NCBI GenBank assembly: GCA_025667525.1
Contig: CM046878.1
Location: 83,782,196 to 83,846,195 of the forward strand
Reading direction: 5' to 3'
Length of the DNA stretch: 64,000 bases
Source of the DNA: Glebionis coronaria
Taxonomy: Eukaryota > Streptophyta > Magnoliopsida > Asterales > Asteraceae
Part shown: positions 12,531-21,506 of the stretch, one piece after another
Layout of the letters: each line of letters starts with the position of its first letter
How positions within the stretch are numbered: position 1 is the stretch's first letter
Notes under the pieces: generated by a model
What the model was told of the DNA's origin: nothing
Database searches by the model: none
What the model saw: the letters and a program-made list of their open reading frames with translations, nothing else
Program-made: the position numbers and the translations under genes

Positions 12531-13110
12531 TCATGGATATTTGGCGCATCCATAATTTAGTTCAATCAAATGTGTGGGATTGGATTTCGGACTCCCAATT
12601 GGCATATTCTTCTTCGTGTCACCTTGAGGGTAAGGTGGATTTTGAAGGTGTGGGGAGTATTAAAGTGGGCAGCGGAAGTTCGAAGAATGGTGTTGTGTTA
12701 TGTCCAAGGTATTGGAAGGAGGAAGAGGAAAAAGGGCGTTGCTTGTGGTAGAGGAAGGCAGGGTAACCGCGAGAGTGAAAGGCGAGGTTGCGGTATGATT
12801 AGGATATGAGATCCCGGAATCAAGTGTGTTTTTCAAGACACCACCTTGAGGGCAAGGTGGTTTCGAAGGAGTGAGGAATGTTACGCCAGGCGGGTCGGGC
12901 CAAACGGGCCACTATTATCTATCATAGGATTAGGGTTTCATTATTATGTTTTATAAATACCTTGTTATTGTTCTTAATGTAATCAGTCAATTAAATGAAT
13001 CAACAAAATGTCTAGTTTTCTCATCTCAAGTTCTTAAGGAGCAAACACACGTTTAAAGTGGTGTTATCTATCCGGATACACCTTAACCGGGTCGTATCAA
13101 TGGCTGGGTT
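12531..13110 (+). mobile_element. Decayed LTR-retrotransposon remnant (gypsy-like pol end plus LTR fragment)
   Basis: A phrase reading CHLEGKVDFEGVGS at about 12615-12663 resembles the last residues of plant Ty3/gypsy polyproteins (LEDKV..GGN). The same words recur at about 12841-12880 ('caccttgagggcaaggtgg'), followed by 'gaatgttacgcc', an LTR-like start. Then come 'tataaatacc' at about 12952 as a core-promoter-like signal and a T-rich tail. No partner LTR was found. The assignment rests on family style only. Confidence 0.4.
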
Positions 13111-13373
13111 ATGACCTTTATTATGAAGTTTTGTTGGGTAAGAAAGGATAGTCTGATTACAAATTTACAATGTTTTATTGAAGTGTTACTTGACAACTAA
13201 TACTTATGTGTAGTTCAACATTTAACATATACGATTACGCACATCAAAACATAAAATTATTTATGCTTATTAACATATGTAATAAGCTAAACTCAAACTA
13301 TTTATTATTAACACGTAACTAATGTTTTTTTATTAAAACTCCGTGCGTACACGGGTATTATAATTAGGTATTA
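13111..13373. other. Spacer with a decayed Helitron-end-like hairpin
   Basis: Mostly AT-rich. At 13341-13368 the sequence 'ccgtgcgtacacggg' can fold into a short hairpin and is followed by 'tattataattag'. This resembles the 3' end of plant Helitrons (hairpin then CTRR) but without an exact CTAG. Confidence 0.35.
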
Positions 13374-14004
13374 TCTAACTCCTTTATAAAAGAGATTGGT
13401 ATCTCTTTCTTATTAAATGCAAAAAAATTAAGAGGTACTACAACATCTACATGTTGTACCTCATTTTAATGCACAAACCAAAACATTGTGTAAGGAATAC
13501 AATTTTACAAGCTAAATGTACAATATGGTAAAATTAAATTTAAAATTGTAATTAATACTCTTAATAAAAAATCCCATTACATAAATATACAATAGCATAT
13601 GCATATTGTACAAAACTATGAAGCATCTATCTTATACTAATACAAACTATAATGTCAATTTTTTTGAGTGCCGAGAATATGCTAAAATCAATATGCCGGG
13701 AATATAAAATGTAAGGACTTGGTTAACTCAACTAACTCAACGGAATTTAGCCTCAACCGAGTTAAATAAAAAAAAGGCCAGACGAAATGGCTCGACTTTA
13801 TAAACTATCATCAGACCAGACTCTAAAAAGTAAAAGATCTCAGATTCAATTCGTGTTTAGACATGCAAACCGAGATCGTTATAGAACATGTTTTTAGATG
13901 AAAACATTTGATTCAAAAATTATAATTAAAAAACACTAATTATAACACCGAAGAAAACTTAGTCACAAGGTACCCGCCGCCGCATCGCGCGGGTACCCTG
14001 CTAG
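13374..14004 (+). mobile_element. Short non-autonomous Helitron
   Basis: The 3' end is distinctive: a GC-rich hairpin with stem GGTACCCG/CGGGTACC at 13969-13997, three spacer bases, then CTAG followed by T. The best 5' end is TCTAACTCC at 13374, preceded by A, so the 631-bp element lies between A and T as Helitrons do. There are no terminal inverted repeats, no target duplication and no Rep/helicase gene, all as expected for a short passenger Helitron. The 5' end is less certain than the 3' end. Confidence 0.65.
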
Positions 14005-14311
14005 TAACTTTCTAATATACGTGTACTTTTCAAGAGGACATGCGTATGGAGCTAAATGGATTAGTTAGACGGGTCAGTAAATGGGTCACAATGGTTAATT
14101 TTTTTGGTATGTGTTGAAATGAGTTTGTTGAATACTTTACTATTTGTAATACACCTATATTACTACTCTCTATTTTATTTGCACTTGCTTTTGAATTCTT
14201 AATACCTTAAACTTAAAGTGTGGCTTCTAACTATTTTCGTAAGTAGTCAACATGGAGAGTGAAGAAGGGGATGAGTTTTTCACTATCTTCTTAGTGGTGG
14301 ATGGGAATTTA
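14005..14311. other. Spacer, no gene seen
   Basis: A short open frame begins at 14252 and runs into the MITE that follows. It has no recognisable similarity. Confidence 0.5.
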
Positions 14312-14319
14312 TTTGGGAG

Positions 14320-14671
14320 TAGCGTTGAGCACGGCAGACTTAAAACTGATTTAGACCGAAAAACCGGATTGGATCAGATCGAAAAACCGGATCGGACCGG
14401 ACCGAACAATTTCAGTCTGATTCTCGGTCCGTAGTTTTGGACCATTTCGGTCCTCGGTCCGATCGGACCGGTCCGTTTCGGTCCGGTTTGGTCTTGTTAA
14501 AAATCTCGTTACTTATGCTCAATAAGACCGGATCGGACCGGAGACCGACCGGACCGGACGAAACCGAACCATTTCGGTCCGATCTTGGTTCTAAGTTTCG
14601 AACCATTTCAATTTTCGATCCGATCTAGTTTTAGTCGATTCGGTCTAGTCCGAGCCCGATGCTCGGCCCTA
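14320..14671. mobile_element. hAT-type MITE rich in GGACCG motifs (copy A)
   Basis: A 352-bp element. It begins TAGCGTTGAGCACGG and ends CCGATGCTCGGCCCTA, an imperfect inverted pair. The flanks carry an 8-bp duplication with one mismatch, tttgggag (14312-14319) and cttgggag (14672-14679), the size used by hAT transposases. The interior is a dense array of GGACCG/CGGTCC words in both orientations. No coding capacity. It is related to the element at 17708-18063. Confidence 0.85.
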
Positions 14672-14999
14672 CTTGGGAGTCATTCAACCCAATACATAAT
14701 ATAACCCAAAACACCAATACAGTGACTAACATGTTCATCTGTATTGTAGTTTTCAAAACATGTATTTGAGAATTTGTTGATGTATTTATCTTGAAATTAA
14801 ATTGTGTAAAGTTGGCATATATAAGTTATAATTATTTGAATATGGGAGGATGCAAATATGCAATAGTTATGCAAGATTGATCAAAACCTAAAAACTTATA
14901 TACCACCAGTATTAGGTACATCGAACATTCGAACATAGAGGTGAGTTCTACATAGAACATGAACCAATAAAAGAATAAATGAATCAATCTCAACCATTC

Positions 15000-17400
15000 A
15001 TTTTTTCTATTAAAAAATAAAAACTCATCTTTCACCTTTTTATTAAAAACATCATATCTTTCAAACGATAAATCGTTAGATTACGAAAAATACACCATTG
15101 CGACAAAAAAATTCTTATCTTTCAGTAGATAGGCACTTTGATATATTTTTGACGATTTTTTATTATTGCGATTTTCGACTATAAAAATCACATGTGATTC
15201 GGAAAAATTACTTGTGATTTTTTTATAAAAAAAATTAATTTTTTTTACTGAATAAATAAATAACTTTTATTATTATTTATTAGTGTAATTATTTACATAG
15301 TCGAATATAAACACGTAACAAGTTACGCCACTAGCTTTTTCATATAGTTTCGATGATTTTATGTTGAAATTTTCGTCAAAAAAATTACACATAATTTGTA
15401 AAATCACTAGTAATTTGTAAAATCAATTGTGATTTGTATTTCTAAAATGCATGTGTGATTCTATATATCGCATGTGATTTCATAAATTTACATGTGATAT
15501 TAAAGTAACAAATCACGTGTGATTTCAGAAATCCTTAAATTGTAAATGATTTTACAAATTCACGTGTACTTTATAAAGTAATAAATCACATGTGATCCGT
15601 GAGTGCGGAAATTAAAAAAATCGTTGAAAGTATATAGAGGTACGTATCATTAAAAAGAAAATTTATCACAAATCACATGTGATTTGGTAAAAATCATGTC
15701 ATTTGACACAAATCACAAGTGTTTGAAAAAATTACTTATGGTTTGGCGGAAATTATGATTTTGGATTTAGTATAAGTAACTTGTTATTCGGATCAATCAC
15801 ATGTAATTATCATTAAATCACTTGTAATTTAAGCAGATTTACATGTGATTAAAATAAACTTATAACTAATTCAAAAGCAAATTTGCTTTATATATTTTAC
15901 ATGAATCAAATGTAAAAACACATAGAGAATCACATGTAATTCAAGTAAAATTACATGTGATCAAAACAAAATCACATGTAATTCAGAAGCCAATTTACTT
16001 TCTATATTTTATATGAATGACAACAAAACAATTTTATATATTGACAGAATTACATGTGATTCATAAAAAATCACGTGTGATTCATTTAAAGTGGGTTTGT
16101 TAGAAGAAGTTAAGGTTTCGAAATGTTTGAATCACATGTAATGCAAGAAAAATTAAATGTAATTATCATCGAATTACATGTGATTCAATGCAAGCAAAAT
16201 CACATGTAATTATCATCGAATTACATGTAATTCAAGCAGACAATTTAATATATTAACAAGATTACATGTGATTAAAAAATCAAATGTGATTGATCTAAAG
16301 TGGGTTTGTTAGAAGAAGTTAAGGTTTCTAAATGCTTGAATCACATGTAATGCAAGCAAAATCATATGTAATTATCACAGAATCACATGCAATTCAAACA
16401 GAATTACATGTGATTCAAAAAAAATCACATGTAATTTAGAAGCCAATTTGTTTTATATATTTTACATAAATGAAAACAAATAATACTTAATTAAAAAAAT
16501 CACATGTGATTCATATAAAATGGGTTTGTTAGAAAAAGTTAAGGTTTCAGGTTTCAGAATGCTTGAGTCACATGTAATGCAAGCAAAATCATATGTAATT
16601 ATCACCGAATCACATGCAATTCAAGCAGAATTACATGTGATTCAAACAAAATCACATGTAATTTAGAAGCCAATTTGTTTTACATATTTTACATAAATGA
16701 AAACAGATAATACATGATTAAAAAAGTCACATGTGATTCATCTAATGGGGGTTAGTTAGAAAAAGTTACGGTTTCGGAATGCTTGAATCACATGTAATGC
16801 AATCAAAATCACCATGTAATTATCACCGAATCACATGTAATTCAGAAGCCAATTTGTTTTGCATAATTTTTTTTGGTAAAGGGGACTCCACCCCGGCAAA
16901 ATGAACATATTTTATATTAATGGCAACAAACATTTTAATATATTGACACAATTACATGTGATTCAAATATTTTAATGTAAATCAGATGTGATTTTAAGGT
17001 AATAACGAAAATATTTTTGTCATTTAATAGACGGTTATTTTCATATACTTTTAACGATTTTACAATGTTGAAATTTTCGTTAAAAAAAATACACGTGATT
17101 TTCACAAATCACACGTGACATTAAAAATTCAATTGTGATTTTTAAAATAATAAATCAAACATGAGTTTTCGAGAATCACGTGTAATTTTTCGAGAATCAC
17201 ATGTGATTTTTTTATGAAAATTTTTAAAAAAGTTCGCCGAAAGTGTATGGAAGTGCATATCTATAAAAAGATAATTTAATTCCTGTCGTGACGGTATAAT
17301 TATTTTTTCATAACGATTAACGATTTGAGAGATATTTAATTTTTAAAAAATAGGATGAAAATACGTTTTTTGAATTAAATTAAAAAAAAATTAATATACA
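15000..17400. mobile_element. MULE-like inverted-repeat element packed with ACATGT palindromes
   Basis: The outer arms are inverted copies. The left arm (about 15000-15195) contains 'atatctttcaaacgat' and 'cacttt' landmarks; the right arm (about 17185-17390) contains their reverse complement, for instance 'gatttgagagatat'. Similarity fades out near 14930 and 17490, so the exact ends and target duplication are not fixed. Between the arms, several dozen copies of the palindrome (A/T)ATCACATGTGATT or ATTACATGTAATT occur, mostly 15-40 bp apart. Within 16080-16860 they sit in a higher-order repeat of roughly 230-250 bp marked by 'gggtttgttagaa' and 'gaagccaatttg'. No protein is encoded. Confidence 0.75.
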
Positions 17401-17699
17401 CAGATGTGATTTAAATGGATGGTGAAGATTGTTTCATTTTTTTTCTTTTTTGGATGCATAAACTTTTGTCTTCGAACATAATTATAAACAAATGTTAAGA
17501 ATCATAATTTAAGGAAAAAGTCAAAATTTAAGCTATGGTTTTTTAATAACCAAATATATATTATTGAAAATTTAAAAAAAAACCGTACATATACAAGATT
17601 ATATTATTACTCCTAGTAGATTAGTTAAACGTATACGACAACTAAGCGCATGTTTGTTTACTTTTTTCGTTAAGTCGTGTTTAATTAACAGATGACTTA
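17401..17699. other. AT-rich spacer
   Basis: Fading outer edge of the inverted-repeat element, then AT-rich DNA without genes. Confidence 0.5.
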
Positions 17700-17707
17700 T
17701 TACAGAC

Positions 17708-18063
17708 TAGAGCTAAGTACAGCAGACCTAAAATTGACCCGGACTAAAAAATCAGACCGGACCGGACCGACTAGAACCGGACCGAACAATTTTGGTCCGG
17801 TCCTCGGTCCAGGGTTTTGGATCAATTCGGTCCTCGGTCCGGTCAGGTCCGATTTGATCTTACCAAAATCTAAGTAGATATTGTCTAATACGACCAGACT
17901 GGACAGAGGACGGAACCGGACCGGACCAACCCGGACCGGACCAATCCGGACCCGACCGAACCATTTTGGTCCGGTCTCGGTTCGGGGTTTCAGACCATTT
18001 CGGTCTTCGGTCCAGTTCGGTCTTGACCAGTCCGGTCTGGTCCTGAACCGATGCTTAACTTTA
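17708..18063. mobile_element. hAT-type MITE rich in GGACCG motifs (copy B)
   Basis: A 356-bp element beginning TAGAGCTAAGTACAG and ending CGATGCTTAACTTTA (imperfect inverted pair). It is flanked by a perfect 8-bp duplication ttacagac at 17700-17707 and 18064-18071, and the match extends to 11 bp. The interior is a dense array of CCGGACC/GGTCCGG words like copy A at 14320-14671, so the two are one family. Confidence 0.9.
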
Positions 18064-18788
18064 TTACAGACAAGTTCAGTTTTATTACTTAATATTTTAA
18101 GTCATCTTTAACAATTAAGTTATATAATTTAATAAATTTAGTTTTTTTCATATTAAGTTAGTTAAAGTCATTTCAAACAGCCAAACAGGACTTAAGAAAA
18201 GCTCGGAGAGCTTTATTTATAAGAGTTAGATAATTCAAGGTTGACATGGACAAAGTTAAAAACTGGGCCCTGTAACACAAGTATATAAAATGTTGGTGCC
18301 CCAAAACAAAAACGGGCCCTGTGCAGCAGTATTGCACAGCCCAATATCCATACAAGTATACAACATAACACTTATGCAGAAGAAAGAAAAGCAGATAGTA
18401 GTACATTATGCATGAACAATGTATATTTAATTATTTATCCTCGTCACTCATCATAAACCTCTGAGAAAATCAAAAACCCATTTCATTTTAGAGTAAATTA
18501 CACCGTTCGTCCCTGTGGTATGCGTTGACCGACAAGTTTCGTCCCTTGACCAAAAAAAATGCACCACTCGTCCCTAAGTGAGAAACGTTATGTATTGTTA
18601 GTCCCTCCTTTTTTTAAGGCCCACTAACTGATGTTATACACATATCCACAAAGGGTATTTTCGTCTTTTCGTCACCCACTATCTCTCTCTCCTTTATCTT
18701 CCCTGCTTAAGCCTTCCTTTTCACACAACCCTCACCTCACTTTCTCTTTCACTTTACCAAACTTGAAATCTTTTTCAGATTTGATAGA

Positions 18789-19230
18789 ATGGGTTGTTGT
18801 GTAAGCACAAAAAAACCACCCCCTTCACCTGAATTCCACCAACACTCTTCAAAATCACCACCTCTAGATGAAGAAACTGTGAAAGAAGTGCTCTCTGAAA
18901 CACCCAATCCAACACATTTCCCAAAAAATGAAAACCAACCCATTATTACTACACCCAAAAAAAACACACCCAAGATCCATAATCAACATTTTAACAACAA
19001 CTTTTATAAAAACAGATTCTCCGGTGATGTTTCAGGTGAGGTGTCAGGTGAAGTTTCTGAGATCTGTAGCAACTTAAGTGAGAGTATTTCAACCACTACG
19101 TTTGAAGAAGTTGAAGTTTATCGCCGGAAGTCGCCGGCAAAGATCAGAAACCGGCGGGAACAGTTTTCCGGTGAGATTCCGGCAGTGGTGAGAAACTCTC
19201 CGGCAAGAGGGAAACAACACTCTCAATGGT
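18789..19230 (+). pseudogene. Captured 5' exon of an MGCCVS-type plant protein
   Basis: The frame opens MGCCVSTKKPPPSP. Gly2 followed by Cys3-Cys4 is the classic signal for N-myristoylation plus palmitoylation, so the parent protein is probably held at a membrane. EETVKEVLSETP and GEVSEICSNLSES are patches I recall from plant proteins that start this way and are often named serine/arginine-rich matrix-like; their function is not known to me. The last related residues lie near SPARGKQHSQ (about 19227); after that the frame runs into unrelated sequence and stops at 19289. Roughly 170 bp of CT-rich upstream sequence looks like a captured leader. The parental gene is not in this window. Confidence 0.7.
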
Positions 19231-19360
19231 TTATTATTTATTTCTCGTGTAATTGCACTCCGGAGTTGTTAGTGTCAATCCGAATCTGATGGATTGTGAT
19301 GAAGTACCCTTGATCCTTTACAAAGTAATTTCTTACTAAATTCTTTGACACAAATAAGTA

Positions 19361-19752
19361 TTGATTCAGAAAGGAGAACTTCTTCCTGTGGCTGATGCAA
19401 CAACCTTTTTCACCGACACGCGTCACATCCTAAAAGTGATTGCTGTTGGGAACACGAACAGTATTCCATCATCGTCTTGGTCTTTTGGAACAGGTAGATA
19501 CACTCCTATTTCGTTTTTGTGTTTTCTGGGAGTACATTATCATTGACTTTGATTTACTTCTGTATCAAGAAAATCAACCTTCATTTGATGTTGAATGCGG
19601 ACAAAGAATTCCAAGCTAAAAAAAGTACGCCTCACCGTGGCTCTAATAATGCCGGGAAAGTTGATACTCATGTTCACCATTCTGCTTGCATGAATAAAAA
19701 AATCTGTTGAGATTCATAAATTCCAAGTTGCGAAAAAAACGTGATGACGTAA
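19361..19752 (+). pseudogene. Captured AMP deaminase fragment (two exons and an intron)
   Basis: The translation gives ELLPVADATTFFTD, then INLHLMLNADKEF, then KVDTHVHHSACMN. These are in order in plant AMP deaminase, which converts AMP to IMP; THVHHSACMN holds the metal-binding HxHH motif at the start of its catalytic domain. Exon one ends at 19493 (cag|gtagat), a 76-bp intron follows, and exon two starts at 19570 at the expected residue (EQ|K). Single-base indels near 19465 and 19692 break the frame; beyond the second, another frame reads LLRFINSKLRKK, again as in the enzyme. Only a small part of the gene is present, so no activity is expected. The retained intron shows capture from genomic DNA, not mRNA. 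Confidence 0.85.
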
Positions 19753-20114
19753 TGTGTTGATCTGTCATTCATCTTTCTTTATAGAAATGAAGATGATGAA
19801 TCACTTGATAATCCACTTGTGTCCTTGGAATGTTTTATTGTTGGTGAAAAAAGATGAAGTACATAGAAATGATACAAAGACCAAAATACCCTTAAAAGTG
19901 TAGACTTAACGAGCTTTAATTATGACCATTAAAAGAAGGGACCAACGATATATAACGTTTCCCACTTAGGGACGAGTGGTGCATTTTTTTCGGTCAAGGG
20001 ACGAAACTTGTCGGTCAACGCATACCACAGGGACGAACGGTGTAATTTACTCTTCATTTTATAAAACCATAAAAAAAACCACACATGTGTTATAAATTTG
20101 AGGTGAAAAAAATA

Positions 20115-20207
20115 ATGGAAAAAAGGTTTCACGAAGATGAGTTTACAAAGTTGGTTCTTTCATGGTCTCTTGATGACATTCTCGATCATGACCTCTACTC
20201 GAATAAG
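20115..20207 (+). pseudogene. Exon 1 of the helicase pseudogene
   Basis: Starts ATGGAAAAAAGG and encodes 31 residues including LVLSWSLDDILDHDLY, the N-terminal signature I recall from this family (a SWS..D....LY pattern). It ends AATAAG|gctaat, which would be a GC-AG intron; the next exon (21507, GTGGATAAA) continues in phase 0. It is too short to show up as a long frame and was found by joining backwards from exon 2. Confidence 0.7.
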
Positions 20208-21506
20208 GCTAATTAACCTCCCTTCTTTTAATTATTAAATATCTCCTTAGTTTTAGCTTATTGGAGGTGTTTCTTGTTTGTGCGTCTGTATCGGCTTATA
20301 TTTCATAAGCCCTTAATTTTGTGCCTTATTTCGACACTTATGAGCTTATATAAGTTAGGTATCATATACAATAAACTTATATAGGCCCATAACTTTCAAA
20401 ATAGGCAACACAATTAGAGCCCTTATGAGATGTAAGCCAAATTTCGGCTTATACTGTATTTCATAAGCCTCAAATTTATGTGGCTTATTTTGAGACGTAT
20501 GGGTTTATATAAGTTTACTATATGATACCTAACTTATATAAGCCCATCATAAGTCTCCAAATAAGGCACAAGTTTGGCGCTCCGAAATGGGCTTATTTGA
20601 GCTTATGTGATTTTGGATTATATTTCATAAGGGGGTGTTTGTTTCGGCTTATATGTGGCCGTATGAGCTTATTTGATTTCGGCTTATTTTTCTTAAGCCC
20701 CAAATTTACGGCTTATTTTGAGACATGTCGGCTTATATTGGTTTATTACGAAATGATATATAAGCACATTCATCTTTAAAAAAGCCAGAAAATTAGGGCT
20801 TATGAATTTTTAGCCGGAATCAAATAAGCCCATACGCCCTCGTATAAGCCGAAATAAACACCCCCTAAGTCCGGATAATCCGGCTTATCTCGAGACTTAT
20901 GGAATTTTATATGCGTATATAAACTCATAAGTCTCAAAATATGTCAGAAAATTACAATCCAAAATCAAATAAGCTCATAAGCCTGCAAATTTATTTCTGA
21001 TGTTTTTGAGTGTTTACTTTTGGAATGAAACTTTTTATATGCTCATACCCAATAACTTTTGCCTTAAGTAGTACTATGCCTGACGAAGTGTAAACCAATT
21101 TAGTATAAGAATAGCCAAACCTTAAAATATGCCGAGATTATTCATGTTTGAAAGTCATAGTTTGACCTCTTTAAGCAGATGAGCATATATTAATGTCCGG
21201 ACGAAACTTTGCATGATGCTAATATTTGAAAGTAACTACTTAACCATAAGGAAGTAGCCAAATACCCCTTAGAATTATAAACTTTTCGTAAGTCAAAATT
21301 TGACCCATTTGACCTTGAAGTCAACGTTACCGCCCTTTTCATTTGGATTAGAGAAAGTGAAAACATAAACGTGTTAATTTGTTTTTATCTCATTGCCTAG
21401 TTTGATTCTTCTTTTGTAATAGTAGCTGTATAAACGCACTGTTCCGTTTAGATAATCATATCTTCATTACATTTATATTTCTGATGACTTGGTGCATTGA
21501 TTATAG
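20208..21506 (+). other. Intron 1 of the helicase pseudogene, filled with MITEs
   Basis: Runs from a GC donor to ttatag. About 20245-20990 is occupied by MITE-like sequence made of GGCTTAT/ATAAGCC words, including the complete Harbinger-type MITE at 20631-20865. The remaining ~500 bp is ordinary AT-rich intron sequence. Confidence 0.65.
20631..20865. mobile_element. PIF/Harbinger-type MITE
   Basis: A 235-bp element with near-perfect terminal inverted repeats: GGGGGTGTTTGTTTCGG at the left, and CCGAAATAAACACCCCC at the right (one mismatch). It is flanked by the 3-bp duplication TAA (20628-20630 and 20866-20868), typical of PIF/Harbinger. It is inserted in older sequence made of similar GGCTTAT words. 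Confidence 0.88.

Larger units (their letters stand above)
18491..20052 (+). mobile_element. Pack-MULE carrying fragments of two host genes
   Basis: Terminal inverted repeats of about 120 bp (18491-18613 and about 19929-20052) begin GAGTAAATTACACCGTTCG and are nearly perfect. They are flanked by a perfect 9-bp duplication, ttcatttta, at 18482-18490 and 20053-20061, diagnostic of Mutator-like transposition. The interior has no transposase. It has two pieces of ordinary plant genes: the 5' region and first exon of an MGCCVS-type protein, and two exons plus an intron of AMP deaminase. The right end lies 53 bp before the start codon of the helicase pseudogene, so the element sits in that gene's leader or promoter. 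Confidence 0.95.

Noticed and set aside
12533..12809. Two overlapping 70-80 residue frames
   Set aside because: Better explained as a decayed retrotransposon end than as a gene.
15180..17420. Regularly spaced palindromes resembling a CRISPR array
   Set aside because: The spacing is irregular, the palindromes vary, the window is clearly eukaryotic and no cas-like gene exists; a transposon-internal repeat explains it better.
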